A stretch of 64,000 bases of DNA from Mycolicibacterium sp. ND9-15 (lineage in GTDB: Bacteria; Actinomycetota; Actinomycetes; Mycobacteriales; Mycobacteriaceae). The DNA lies in the NCBI RefSeq assembly GCF_035918395.1, contig NZ_CP142362.1:2455501-2519500 (forward strand), given 5' to 3'. Positions within the stretch are counted from its first letter, which is position 1, and each line of letters begins with the position of its first letter. The notes beneath the pieces are model-generated. The model saw nothing but the letters and a program-made list of their open reading frames with translations. It made no database searches and was not told the DNA's origin. The translations under genes were made by a program, and so were the position numbers. Below are positions 10,968 through 19,563 of the stretch, piece after piece.

Positions 10968-12320
10968 ATGTCGGCCGATTATGACCGGCTCTTTCACTCC
11001 ACCGGAGATGCTGTCCAGACAGCGGACGACGGCGCCGTGGCGCCGATGCCCGCGGGTGGGCCGGGCCGCAGCGAGGTGACCCCGCCGCTGATGCCCGTCG
11101 GCGCCAGCCAGGCCAAGACCGCCGCGCCGCCGCCGCACCAGACCGAGGTCACCACCCAGATGCCTGCTGCGCGGTCGACGGCCCCGCAGCACCAGCCCAA
11201 TGCGATGATGCGGATCCCGCAGTCGGGCGGCCCGGCGGGCGCGCGCTTCGAACAGCCGCGGCCCGCGCCGACACCGGTGTCGCGGCCCGCCCCGGCGCCC
11301 GCGCCGAGCCAGCATTTCGCGGATGCGCAGTCCGATACGGGCGGGGGCTTCGGTGCGCCCGCGCAGACGTCGGCGGCCACGATCGGCAATCACCGCGCGA
11401 TCGATGCGCTGGCCCATGTCGGGGTGAAATCGGCGGTGAAGATGCCGTCGCAGCGGGGCTGGCGCCACCTGCTCTACGTATTGACCAGGATCAACCTCGG
11501 ACTGTCGCCCGACGAGCTCTACGAGATGGAATTGCACACCCGGATCCGCCGAAATGCCCGCGATTCCTACCAGATCGGCGTTTTCGGGCTCAAGGGCGGC
11601 GTCGGCAAGACCGCCGTGACAGTCGCGCTTGGATCGGCGATGAGCAAGGTCCGCGGCGACCGGATCCTGGCGGTCGACGCCGATCCCGACGGGGGCAACC
11701 TTGCCGACCGCGCCGGGCGCCAGTCCGCCGCCACCGTCGCAGATCTGCTCGCGGACAAGGAACTCGCGCGGTACAACGACATTCGCGCATACACGAGCAT
11801 GAACGCCGCGAACCTCGAGGTGCTCTCGAGCGAGGACTACAGCGGAGCGCGGCGCGAGTTCAACGATGAGGACTGGAAGGGCGTGACCGACATCGTGTCG
11901 CGCTACTACAATCTCGTGCTGGCCGACTGCGGCGCTGGACTGTTCCAGCCCGCGGCTCGCGGCGTGCTGGCGACCGTCTCGGGCCTGGTCATCGTGGCGA
12001 GTGCGTCGATCGACGGCGCCCGGCAGGCGGCGATGACGATGGACTGGTTGCGGCAGAACGGATATCAGGACCTGCTCGGCCGGTCGTGTGTGGTGATCAA
12101 CCATGTCGTCCCGGGCACGCCGAACATCGACGTCGAAGATTTGGTCGCGCAGTTCGAGCGTCACGTCCCGCCGGGACGGGTCGTCGTGCTGCCCTTTGAC
12201 AAGCACATCGCGGCGGGCACGGAGATCCAGCTCGACTTGCTGAGCAGGACGTTGCGCCGGCGGATCATCGAGTTGGCCGCAGCCCTGTCCGACGACTTCG
12301 ACAGGCTCGAACGGCGTTGA
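10968..12320 (+). CDS. espI: EspI, ESX-1-associated MinD/ParA-like ATPase
   Basis: This 450-aa protein has a long Pro/Ala/Gln-rich disordered N-terminus (about residues 1-150) and a C-terminal SIMIBI ATPase domain. The deviant Walker A reads GLKGGVGKTA at about residues 207-216, followed by VDADPDGGNLADRAG. EspI is known to reduce ESX-1 activity when ATP is low in M. tuberculosis and is dispensable for secretion itself. It starts at ATG 10968 after GAGAGGT and overlaps eccD1 by 4 bp (TTGA). Confidence 0.9.
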   Translation: MSADYDRLFHSTGDAVQTADDGAVAPMPAGGPGRSEVTPPLMPVGASQAKTAAPPPHQTEVTTQMPAARSTAPQHQPNAMMRIPQSGGPAGARFEQPRPAPTPVSRPAPAPAPSQHFADAQSDTGGGFGAPAQTSAATIGNHRAIDALAHVGVKSAVKMPSQRGWRHLLYVLTRINLGLSPDELYEMELHTRIRRNARDSYQIGVFGLKGGVGKTAVTVALGSAMSKVRGDRILAVDADPDGGNLADRAGRQSAATVADLLADKELARYNDIRAYTSMNAANLEVLSSEDYSGARREFNDEDWKGVTDIVSRYYNLVLADCGAGLFQPAARGVLATVSGLVIVASASIDGARQAAMTMDWLRQNGYQDLLGRSCVVINHVVPGTPNIDVEDLVAQFERHVPPGRVVVLPFDKHIAAGTEIQLDLLSRTLRRRIIELAAALSDDFDRLERR

Positions 12321-13843
12321 CCTCCACCGCCGCAGCAGCATCCACGTCGAACCTCACGCCCGGGCGGTCGTCGACCACTCGAGTCACGATCCTCACCGGC
12401 CGGCGGATGACCGATCTGGTGCTGCCCGCGGCGGCGCCCATCGAGACCTACATCGACGAGACGGTGGCGGTGTTGGCCGAACTGCTCGAGGACACACCGA
12501 AAGACATCCTCGCCGGGTTCGACTTCACCGCGCAAGGGGTTTGGGCGTTCGCAAGGCCCGGCGCCCCGCCGCTGAAGTTCAATGAGTCGCTGGATGATGC
12601 CGGTGTTGTCGACGGGTCACTGCTGACCCTGGTGTCGGTCAGTCGCACTGAGCGCTACCGTCCGCTCGTCGAGGATGTCATCGACGCGATCGCGGTGCTC
12701 GACGAGTCACCGGAGTTCGACCGATCCGCGCTCAATCGCTTTGTCGGCCTGGCTATCCCGTTGGTAGCACTGGTTGTGACGGTGATGACGCTGGTCGGAT
12801 GGACTCGCGCAGACCACGAGTGGTGGTGGGCTGTGGCCCTCGGCGTCTTGGGTCTGGGCCTGCTCGCTGGCAGCGCGTTGGCCACCAACCACTACCAGAA
12901 CCTCGACATGGCCGAGAGCCTGCTGGCGGCGGCGATACCGACTCTCGCCGGCGCGGTCGCACTGGGCGTGCCGTTACCCCGCGGGGCCGGCGGACTGGGT
13001 GCGCCGCAGATCGCCGGGGCGGCCGCGGTGGTGCTGTTGTTGACCCTGGCGACGCGGGGTGGTCCGCGCCGAAGAGCGGAGTTGGCCGCGTTCACCTCCG
13101 TCAGTGCCGTCGCGGTGACCGCCGCGGCGATCGGCTACGGCTACGGCTGGCAGTACTGGGTGCCTGTGGGTGCGATCGCCTTCGGCCTGATCGTGGTGAC
13201 CAACGCGGCCAAGCTGACGGTCGCGGTGGCCAGGATCGCGCTGCCACCCATTCCGGCGCCGGGGGAGACCGTGGCCAACGACGAACTGCTCGACCCGGTC
13301 GCGACCTCGGGCACGGACGAGGAATCGCCGACCTGGCAGGCGATCATCGAGTCGGTTCCAGACTCCGCGGCGCGGCTGCACGAGCGTAGTCAATTGGCCA
13401 AGCGGCTGCTGATCGGGTTCGTCACGGCCGGAGCACTCGTGCTGTCGATCGGCGCGATCGCCGTCGTGGTGCAAGGTCATTTCTTCGTACACAGCATGAT
13501 CGTGGCGGGTCTGGTCACCGCGATCTGCGCGTTCCGGTCGCGGCTGTACGCCGAACGATGGTGCGCGTGGGCGCTTTTGGCCGCCGCTGTCGTCATCCCG
13601 ACCGGTGTGATGACCCGGCTTTGCCTGTGGTACCCGGAGTCGGCATGGCTGGTGTTGGCCGGATACCTTATCGCCGGAATCGTCGCGCTGATCATCGTCG
13701 GGGCCACAGCGGGCGTGCGCCGGGTGTCGCCGGTGACCAAGCGAATCCTGGAACTGTTCGACGGCGCAGCGATCGCCGCGGTGATCCCGATGCTGCTCTG
13801 GATCGCCAGCGTCTACGACCTCTTGCGCAACCTGCGTTTCTAA
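12317..13843 (+). CDS. eccD1: EccD1, ESX-1 multi-pass membrane component
   Basis: This 508-aa protein matches the EccD layout: an N-terminal ubiquitin-like domain (TRVTILTGRRMTDLVLP, through about residue 120) and then about eleven transmembrane helices from residue 135 to the end. EccD dimers frame the type VII membrane pore. The start is a TTG at 12317 that overlaps the espI stop, the usual coupling in this locus. It is the last ESX-1 gene found: the next gene runs in the opposite direction and is unrelated. The 107-bp gap after it (13844-13950) contains no gene. Confidence 0.94.
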   Translation: MTSTAAAASTSNLTPGRSSTTRVTILTGRRMTDLVLPAAAPIETYIDETVAVLAELLEDTPKDILAGFDFTAQGVWAFARPGAPPLKFNESLDDAGVVDGSLLTLVSVSRTERYRPLVEDVIDAIAVLDESPEFDRSALNRFVGLAIPLVALVVTVMTLVGWTRADHEWWWAVALGVLGLGLLAGSALATNHYQNLDMAESLLAAAIPTLAGAVALGVPLPRGAGGLGAPQIAGAAAVVLLLTLATRGGPRRRAELAAFTSVSAVAVTAAAIGYGYGWQYWVPVGAIAFGLIVVTNAAKLTVAVARIALPPIPAPGETVANDELLDPVATSGTDEESPTWQAIIESVPDSAARLHERSQLAKRLLIGFVTAGALVLSIGAIAVVVQGHFFVHSMIVAGLVTAICAFRSRLYAERWCAWALLAAAVVIPTGVMTRLCLWYPESAWLVLAGYLIAGIVALIIVGATAGVRRVSPVTKRILELFDGAAIAAVIPMLLWIASVYDLLRNLRF

Positions 13844-13950
13844 CTCCACTGTGTCGCTGTACGTTCGCGGTGCACACCGTCGGCGGTGACGGTCGTCGAA
13901 GAAGCAGATCGGTCGTCCGCTCGTTCGGCATCGGACCCCTTATCCGAATG

Positions 13951-15333
13951 TCATTTGCGAGGCGGGCGCAACACGTTCATCGCCAACCGCATTATCGGCG
14001 CAGGCACCCGGTCCTTCGCGGCAAGCGCGGCGTCGGCGGCGCGACCGCGCAGGGGCGTGCCCCGGCCGAAGACGCGGTTGATCGGCCCGCCGGTGGGTTC
14101 GAGATCGAAGTGCAGGGGTGGCTTGCCGTCGGCGGCACCCAGCGCATTGGCGATGACGACACGTTGAATCTCGCTGGTGCCCTCGAAGATGGTGTACAGC
14201 TTGGCATCCCGGTACCACTTCTCGACGGGGTGATCCTTGATGTATCCCCAGCCGCCCAGCGTCTGTATGGCGCGTTCGGTGGCGCGGACCGCGACCTCGC
14301 TGGCAGCCAGCTTGGACATCGACCCCTCCCCGCGTTCGAAAGGTACTCCGCTCGCCGCCATCCAGGAGGCGCGCCACGTGAGCAGACGCGCGCCGTCGAG
14401 CGAGGTCGCCAGTTCGGCGAGCGGAAAGGCGATGCCCTGGTTGTCGATGATCGGAGCGCCGAACGCCTCCCGCCGGTTGGCGTACTCCGTCGCGTATTCC
14501 AGTGCAGCCCGGGCGATTCCGAGGGCCTGTGCCGCGACCATGGGACGGGTCTGCTCGAAGGTGCCGAGCGTGGCCGATCCGGAGCGCTGACCGCCTTTGA
14601 CCGCCTCGCGAGCCTTGGACAGCTTGTGGTCGAGCTTGTCCTGGCCGCCGAGCAGGTTGTCGGCGGGGACTCGGACGCCGTCGAACTTCAGTTCCGCGGT
14701 GTGCGAAGCGCGACAGCCGAGCTTGTCGAGCTTGCGGACCATCTCCAGCCCCGGGGTGCCGCCGGGCACGATGAACAGCGCCTGCCCCTTGTGTCCGAGC
14801 TCTTGGTCGACGACCGCGTTGACGACGTGCACGTTGGCGATGCCACCGTTGCCGATCCACATCTTGTGGCCGTCGATGATCCAGTCATCACCGTCGCGTC
14901 GGGCGGTGGTGCGCAGGTTGCGGACATCGCTGCCGCCTTCGGGTTCCGAGATCGCCAGCGCCGCCAGTTTGAGATCGCCCGGAGCGCCGAAACATTCGGG
15001 TGCCCACTGGAGCATTTGTTCTGGTGTGGCGGCCTGGCCGATCGCGGACAGGGCCAGCGCCGGCATCACCACCGCGAGGCCGATTCCCGCGCAGCCCCAG
15101 AACAACTCCTCCATGAACATCGGCAGGGACACTCCGGTCGGGTCGCCGATGAGGTCCCGATAGAACAGTGGGCTGTAGAAACCTCGGGTAGCGGCTTCCT
15201 CGAGCACCGGCCAGGGGAATTCCTGGCGCTGGTCATAGTCGAGCGCCACCGGGCGGATCACCTCTTCGGCGAACTCATGGGTCCGTCGCGCCAGCTCGTG
15301 CTGTGCCGCGGTGGGCGTCAGGTCGAAGGCCAC
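13951..15333 (-). CDS. Acyl-CoA dehydrogenase (FadE family)
   Basis: This 460-aa flavoprotein has the acyl-CoA dehydrogenase fold: N-terminal helical domain, central beta domain (SEPEGGSDVRN, GHKMWIGNGG), and C-terminal helices ending in YTIFEGTSEIQR, whose Glu is the expected catalytic base. It would oxidise an acyl-CoA to the 2,3-enoyl-CoA with FAD. I chose the GTG at 15333 (VAFDLTPTAAQ); a TTG six bases upstream is possible. The gene is convergent with eccD1 and has no visible functional link to ESX-1. The substrate is unknown. Confidence 0.85.
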   Translation of the reverse strand: MAFDLTPTAAQHELARRTHEFAEEVIRPVALDYDQRQEFPWPVLEEAATRGFYSPLFYRDLIGDPTGVSLPMFMEELFWGCAGIGLAVVMPALALSAIGQAATPEQMLQWAPECFGAPGDLKLAALAISEPEGGSDVRNLRTTARRDGDDWIIDGHKMWIGNGGIANVHVVNAVVDQELGHKGQALFIVPGGTPGLEMVRKLDKLGCRASHTAELKFDGVRVPADNLLGGQDKLDHKLSKAREAVKGGQRSGSATLGTFEQTRPMVAAQALGIARAALEYATEYANRREAFGAPIIDNQGIAFPLAELATSLDGARLLTWRASWMAASGVPFERGEGSMSKLAASEVAVRATERAIQTLGGWGYIKDHPVEKWYRDAKLYTIFEGTSEIQRVVIANALGAADGKPPLHFDLEPTGGPINRVFGRGTPLRGRAADAALAAKDRVPAPIMRLAMNVLRPPRK

Positions 15334-15388
15334 GTTCAATGAATTAGCCAGCCGTGGGCATTGCGAAACACGTGTTCGCCGAAGCGGG

Positions 15389-15422
15389 CAAGCCCCCGGA
15401 TGCCGGGCATCGCGGGGGCTTG
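15389..15422 (-). terminator. Long hairpin downstream of the small exported-protein gene
   Basis: CAAGCCCCCG (15389-15398) pairs with CGGGGGCTTG (15413-15422). Inside it GATGC pairs with GCATC around CGG, with one bulged base, giving a stem of about 15 bp. It lies 10 bp after the end of the minus-strand gene at 15433-15732. No T-run follows. Confidence 0.6.
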
Positions 15423-15432
15423 TCTGCGGGAC

Positions 15433-15732
15433 TCATTGCACGTCTACATAGACGGTCTTGTTGACGATCCGGGTGGTGCGGTTTCCGCCGACTCCCACGC
15501 TGTTCGTCTGGGTGTAGGTCTGGCCGGTGCGGATCGCCAGGACGGACGCCTTGGCCAACGGGGTGTTGCCGATCCGGTTGACGATCACGTGGTAGCCCTG
15601 GGATTCGAGCTCGCTGATGGTCTGTTGGGCGCTCCCAGGTCCAGACGGCGCCGCTTGGACCGGCGCTGCCAGTCCGATCAGGACGGCGGCAAAGGCGCTA
15701 GCGGCGACGGTAGCGATACCAAACATCTTCAT
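15433..15732 (-). CDS. Small exported protein, unknown function
   Basis: This 99-aa protein has a clear Sec signal peptide: MKMFGIATVAASAFA with hydrophobic core AAVLIGLAAP and cleavage after PVQAA or QAA-P near residue 28. The mature part (about 70 aa) contains ISELESQGYHVIVNRIG and ends in NKTVYVDVQ, suggesting a small alpha/beta domain. I do not know its function. Small exported proteins of this form, with a Gly-Tyr-His-Val motif after an Ala/Pro linker, are common in mycobacteria. A GAAGG ribosome site precedes ATG 15732. Confidence 0.75.
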   Translation of the reverse strand: MKMFGIATVAASAFAAVLIGLAAPVQAAPSGPGSAQQTISELESQGYHVIVNRIGNTPLAKASVLAIRTGQTYTQTNSVGVGGNRTTRIVNKTVYVDVQ

Positions 15733-15942
15733 TTCGGAGCCTTCTTCCGTTGTTGCCTTCCGGGTCCGAGCCGTGGCATGTGTCGCGGTTCGTAGCTGCA
15801 GCTGATCTTGGAAACCGCGTGGTCAACGGGTTTAATTCCAGTGGCAGAAATTGGTTGCCGGTTGGCAGCAACTCGGCTGCGGGAGGCCCGACTGCCCATG
15901 TTCGGCGGGCCGAATCGGGCCAATCAGAGCGACACTGGGGCG

Positions 15943-16470
15943 ATGGAACTGGTCGGCCTTCGGCTACGACAACGCGACGGCGTCACGTGCGGCCCGACGG
16001 TCGCCGCGGTCGCCGGCGCTTTGGTCGATCCGGATCGGCGCGCCGCGCTCACTGAACCGGCGTGGTTCGCGGCGGAGCAGGCCAGGGTGCACGCCGAGAT
16101 CAACCGAATATGGCCGAGGCGACTCGGCGCCACTCCGTGCGGGATGAGCCGGGCGCTCACCGAGGCGAGCCTGCCGTCCGGGGTCCGGTGTCGGTGGCGG
16201 TTCTTCCGCGGGCACCGGGACACCCTCGCGGACGTGCTACGGGTCGTCGCCGCGGGATGGCCGGTCCCGATGCTGGTCGGAGGCCTCATCCCGCGGCACT
16301 GGGTGCTGATCGTCGCGACGGACGGGCGCCGCCTGGCGTGTTATGAACCGACGTCCGGCGACGTGCGCACCGTCGGCATCGACAGTGTGCGTCACGCCCG
16401 CCTGGCCGGACTCGGCTTCCGCCGACCGATCGCGCTCGTCGTTCCGGTATTCGAACGTATGATCGAATGA
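15943..16470 (+). CDS. Candidate papain/C39-like cysteine peptidase fold protein
   Basis: I do not recognise a named family. Starting at ATG 15943 the protein has 175 aa. It shows the layout of papain-like peptidases: Gln10 (oxyanion hole) six residues before Cys16 in RQRDGVTCGPTV, His119 in IPRHWVLIV, and an acidic or polar partner in YEPTSGD (135-140). The Q-x5-CGPT and H-W-V spacing resembles C39-like or transglutaminase-like domains. No signal peptide or membrane helix is seen. An in-frame ATG at 15898 could extend it by 15 residues. The stop overlaps the next gene by 4 bp (ATGA), so the two are probably made together. Catalytic activity is inferred only. Confidence 0.6.
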   Translation: MELVGLRLRQRDGVTCGPTVAAVAGALVDPDRRAALTEPAWFAAEQARVHAEINRIWPRRLGATPCGMSRALTEASLPSGVRCRWRFFRGHRDTLADVLRVVAAGWPVPMLVGGLIPRHWVLIVATDGRRLACYEPTSGDVRTVGIDSVRHARLAGLGFRRPIALVVPVFERMIE

Positions 16471-16778
16471 TGGGTGAGCTGAAGGGTATCGGATACAACG
16501 GCCAGCCCGTTCAGCAGGCGTTCCGCCGCGTCGATCCGCCGGTCACCGTGCTCGTCGATCTGGCCGCGGTGTTCCCGCGCGAGCCGCATGCCGCCGGCGG
16601 TTACAACCCGGCTGGGCTGCAGATGCACACCGTCGTAGAGGGCCGACTGACGTGCTGGGGTCTGTGCGAGCAGGGCTACTGGTGGGGATTGGTGACCTAT
16701 GAGATTGCCTACGGTGCTCGCCGCAAACCCGTCACGCACTGGATTCCGGCATGGACGCTCAAGCCCGAAACGCAGTGA
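16467..16778 (+). CDS. Unknown 103-aa protein coupled to the peptidase-like gene
   Basis: This 103-aa protein starts at an ATG that overlaps the upstream stop (ATGA). It has no recognisable domain, signal peptide or membrane helix. It is rich in aromatic residues and Gly (CWGLCEQGYWWGLVTYEIAYG), with a C-x4-C pair (CWGLC), and ends KPVTHWIPAWTLKPETQ. The translational coupling suggests a partner, substrate or inhibitor of the peptidase-like protein. That role is inference from position only. About 150 bp of empty sequence follows (16779-16928). Confidence 0.55.
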   Translation: MMGELKGIGYNGQPVQQAFRRVDPPVTVLVDLAAVFPREPHAAGGYNPAGLQMHTVVEGRLTCWGLCEQGYWWGLVTYEIAYGARRKPVTHWIPAWTLKPETQ

Positions 16779-16928
16779 TGTGGCTGTTCGACGCTTCGTG
16801 CTAACCGAATCCCGGCATGGCGGACGTGGGATTGCCAGCGACCTGCAGGCTGTCGTTCTTAACTGGAATCGCTTCAGGAGATGCCGTCGCAAAGCTCGAC
16901 CGGATGGCACGCCAACCCGCGCTCGGGG

Positions 16929-17198
16929 CTACGAAGCCGCCTGACCGAGGCGCCGTTGCGCCTCTCCCGGCGAGATTCGCAGCCGTCTCGCGACATCGTT
17001 GGCCGACAACCCGTTCTCGGCGAGCAACCGTCCCAGCAGCCGGCGGTCGAGCGCAGCGCGCTGCCGGTCCAATTTGTCGAGCCGCGCCAGCAGCGCGTAC
17101 AGGTCGGTGCGAGACAACCCTTCCACCCGAAGAGCGGCCACTTCTTTGTACGCGGACTCGACAGAGGCGAGAACATTCGCAACGTTGTTCGAACTCAT
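16929..17198 (-). CDS. Short protein resembling the N-terminus of 13E12/DUF222 proteins
   Basis: This 89-aa protein has a long helical segment ([19 protein letters not shown]) and a helix-turn-helix-like end ([20 protein letters not shown]). The RLRIS-x2-EA-x-RR string is like the conserved segment of mycobacterial 13E12-repeat (DUF222) proteins, which usually continue into an HNH endonuclease domain of several hundred residues. Here the frame stops right after that segment. It is therefore either a trimmed remnant or a small stand-alone DNA-binding protein. Its start is 31 bp from the left end of the insertion sequence at 17229, so its promoter may have been altered. Confidence 0.5.
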   Translation of the reverse strand: MSSNNVANVLASVESAYKEVAALRVEGLSRTDLYALLARLDKLDRQRAALDRRLLGRLLAENGLSANDVARRLRISPGEAQRRLGQAAS

Positions 17199-17228
17199 GT
17201 GCGAATCGTAGCTTGACCCACCGACCGC

Positions 17229-17273
17229 GTTGACTCATCAGAAATGCGCGCGAAACGGTGATTCGTTGCCTCA
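17229..17273 (+). repeat. Left inverted repeat of the insertion sequence
   Basis: GTTGACTCAT starts the repeat and CGTTGCCTCA ends it, with ATGCGCGCG between. The reverse complement of 18500-18544 aligns with it with a few mismatches. Confidence 0.7.
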
Positions 17274-17279
17274 TTAGAA

Positions 17280-18533
17280 ATGCGCGTGTACGCCCAGTGG
17301 ATGGGGTTGAGGTTGGCACAGCGCAGAGCAATCACCGAGACGACCGCGATCCGCTACCAGCAGGCCAGTAAGCGCGGCAAGAGTCGGATCCTCGACGAGT
17401 TGTGCGCCAATACCGGCTGGCACCGAAACCACGCTCGCAAGGCGCTTACCGCTGCGCTGCGGCCCAAAGGTGTTACTCCGCGTGGTCCGCGGCCGGTGAC
17501 GTACGGACCCGAGGTCATCGCGGCGCTGACGGTCTGTTGGACGGTGCTGGGAATGCCGGCCGGCAAACGGCTCGCCCCCATGCTCGCAGAGCTGGTGGCC
17601 GTGCTGCGCCACTTCCGGGAGCTGGTCATCAGTGATGAGACCGCGGCACTGTTGGTATCGATGTCGGCGGCCACCATTGATCGCCGCCTAGCCGATGAAC
17701 GGGCCAAACACAAGGTCAAAGGGCGTGTGGGCACCAAGCCGGGATCACTGCTCAAAAGCCAGATCCCGGTACGCACTTGGGCCGAATGGGACGATGCTGT
17801 GCCCGGCTTCGTCGAGATCGACACGGTCTTTCATGACGGCGGCAATCGCGGTGGGGGCCATGCCTTCACGCTGACGGTCACCGACATTGCCACCGGCTGG
17901 ACCGAGAACCGCTCACTGCCCGACAGGGCCGCCAAGACCGTGGTGGCCGCCCTCAATCACATCGCTGCGGCGATGCCGTTCCCGATCCTGGGCGTGGACT
18001 GCGACAACGGATCGGAATTCATCAACGACGACCTACTCAAATGGTGCCAAGACCGCCGCATCACCTTCACCCGAGCACGCCCGGGCAATAAGAACGACGG
18101 CTGCCACGTCGAGCAGAAGAACTGGTCAGTGGTCCGCACCGTGGTCGGATACTACCGCTACGACACCGCGTCAGAACTGTTGTTGCTCAACGAGATTTGG
18201 CACCTGCAGTCAAAGCTGACCAACTACTTCCACCCCCAGCAGAAGCTGATATCCAAAGTCCGCACAGGAGCCAAGGTGTCCCGCAAACACGACACCGCCA
18301 CCACTCCGTTTCACCGCGCGATCAACCACCCGACCACGCCGGTAAAACGCATCGTGGCGCTGACCCGCTCCTACTCGCTGATCAACCCCGCCGCCACTCA
18401 ACGCCAGATCCAGGCTCTGACCGCGCAGCTCTTCATCCTGGCCACCAGCAAAGCTGGCGACGGCGCCCAACCACCAGTCACCAAGCGCGCACGCTCACGT
18501 GAGGCAACGAACACCCCTACGCGCGCATCTTGA
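17280..18533 (+). CDS. Transposase with rve (DD35E) integrase core
   Basis: This 417-aa protein starts with ATG 17280 just inside the left repeat and stops within the right repeat. The N-terminal 130 residues look like a DNA-binding helix-turn-helix region ([20 protein letters not shown]). The integrase core shows Asp181 in EIDTVF, Asp242 in DCDNGSEF and Glu278 in HVEQKNW, an exact D-35-E spacing. The C-terminus is basic. The frame is intact, so the element may be active. It reads toward the pirin gene. Confidence 0.88.
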   Translation: MRVYAQWMGLRLAQRRAITETTAIRYQQASKRGKSRILDELCANTGWHRNHARKALTAALRPKGVTPRGPRPVTYGPEVIAALTVCWTVLGMPAGKRLAPMLAELVAVLRHFRELVISDETAALLVSMSAATIDRRLADERAKHKVKGRVGTKPGSLLKSQIPVRTWAEWDDAVPGFVEIDTVFHDGGNRGGGHAFTLTVTDIATGWTENRSLPDRAAKTVVAALNHIAAAMPFPILGVDCDNGSEFINDDLLKWCQDRRITFTRARPGNKNDGCHVEQKNWSVVRTVVGYYRYDTASELLLLNEIWHLQSKLTNYFHPQQKLISKVRTGAKVSRKHDTATTPFHRAINHPTTPVKRIVALTRSYSLINPAATQRQIQALTAQLFILATSKAGDGAQPPVTKRARSREATNTPTRAS

Positions 18534-18544
18534 CATGAGGCAAC
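18500..18544 (+). repeat. Right inverted repeat of the insertion sequence
   Basis: This end carries TGAGGCAACG at 18500-18509 and ATGAGGCAAC at 18535-18544, the complements of the left-end motifs. The transposase stop codon lies inside it. Confidence 0.7.
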
Positions 18545-18568
18545 TTGCCGACGAGCCAGGGAATGTAT

Positions 18569-18582
18569 CGGACTACAGTCCG
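18569..18582 (+). promoter_or_regulatory. Palindrome over the pirin promoter (operator candidate)
   Basis: CGGACTACAGTCCG is CGGACT and AGTCCG around a 2-nt centre. It contains TACAGT (18574-18579), a plausible -10 box 15 nt before the pirin ATG. TetR-family operators often have this GGACTnnAGTCC form. It lies 24 bp after the insertion-sequence end. Confidence 0.45.
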
Positions 18583-18594
18583 GTTGCAGCTGGC

Positions 18595-19563
18595 ATGCCC
18601 GCTATCACTGCCGACACCCTCACCCTCCGTCGCATCGCCGCACCCGCACCGTCGGACACCGACCGGCCCGTCCGGTCGATCACCACTGGGCCGCGCGGGT
18701 TCGAAGGGGAGGGCTTCCCGGTGGTGCGCGCCTTCGCAGGCGTCCCTGCCGCCGAACTCGACCCATTCGTCCATATGGACCAGATGGGCGAGGTGGACTA
18801 CGAACCCGGCGACCCGCGGGGCACCGACTGGCATCCGCACCGCGGTTTCGAGACCGTCACCTACATGATCGACGGCCGATTCGCGCACCAGGACTCGCAC
18901 GGCGGCGGCGGCCTGATCACCGACGGGGCCACGCAGTGGATGACCGCCGGTTCCGGCATCCTGCACATCGAGACGCCGCCCGCCGAACTCGTCGAAAGCG
19001 GTGGCCTGTTCCACGGCATCCAGCTGTGGGTGAACCTCCCGCGCAAAGACAAGTTCGCCACCCCGAGATACCAAGCCATCGAGGGCAATCAGGTCAGGCT
19101 GCTTTCGTCCGATGACGGCGGGGCGCTGGTGCGCATCATCGCCGGCAACCTCGACGGGCACCTGGGGCCGGGAACCACCTACACTCCGATCACGTTGGCG
19201 CATGCGACGATTCAGCCGGGCGCGCAACTCGACATCCCGTGGCGACGGGACTTCAATGCGCTCGTCTACGCGTTGTCCGGACGCGGAACGGTAGGTCCGG
19301 CCGCGCATCCCATCCACCAGGGACAGCTCGCCGTGCTCGGACCGGGGGACCGCATCAAGGTGGCGGCGCGCGGCAGCCAGGATGCACATCGCCCGGCGCT
19401 CGAAGTGCTGATCCTCGGCGGCCTGCCGATTCGCGAACCGGTGTACCAGTACGGTCCGTTCGTCATGACCAACAAGGCCGAACTGATCCAGGCACTCGAG
19501 GACTATCAGGCCGGCAAGTTCGGCACTATCCCGCCGAATGCCCTTATGCCCCACCGCCCTTAA
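18595..19563 (+). CDS. Pirin family protein
   Basis: This 322-aa protein has two cupin domains, as in pirins. The metal-binding residues are in DWHPHRGFETV (two His) and SGILHIETP (His and Glu), which place an Fe or Mn in the N-terminal barrel. Bacterial pirins may act as quercetinase-like dioxygenases or redox-sensing partners; which applies here is not visible. The start ATG 18595 is preceded by a short leader and the palindrome at 18569-18582. Its 3' end overlaps the convergent FUSC gene by 20 bp. Confidence 0.85.
   Translation: MPAITADTLTLRRIAAPAPSDTDRPVRSITTGPRGFEGEGFPVVRAFAGVPAAELDPFVHMDQMGEVDYEPGDPRGTDWHPHRGFETVTYMIDGRFAHQDSHGGGGLITDGATQWMTAGSGILHIETPPAELVESGGLFHGIQLWVNLPRKDKFATPRYQAIEGNQVRLLSSDDGGALVRIIAGNLDGHLGPGTTYTPITLAHATIQPGAQLDIPWRRDFNALVYALSGRGTVGPAAHPIHQGQLAVLGPGDRIKVAARGSQDAHRPALEVLILGGLPIREPVYQYGPFVMTNKAELIQALEDYQAGKFGTIPPNALMPHRP

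Larger units (their letters stand above)
17229..18544 (+). mobile_element. Insertion sequence with DD35E transposase
   Basis: This is a 1316-bp element bounded by imperfect 45-bp inverted repeats at 17229-17273 and 18500-18544. Each end contains two copies of a TTGCCTCA-like motif (GTTGACTCAT and CGTTGCCTCA on the left; the right end mirrors GTTGCCTCAT and CGTTGCCTCA) flanking a shared ATGCGCGCG. One transposase gene fills the interior. I see no clear target-site duplication next to the ends. The family is uncertain; the catalytic layout fits IS481/IS3-like rve transposases. Confidence 0.8.

Noticed and set aside
17225..17235. Target-site duplication for the insertion sequence at 17229
   Set aside because: Bases next to the two ends do not match in any convincing way.
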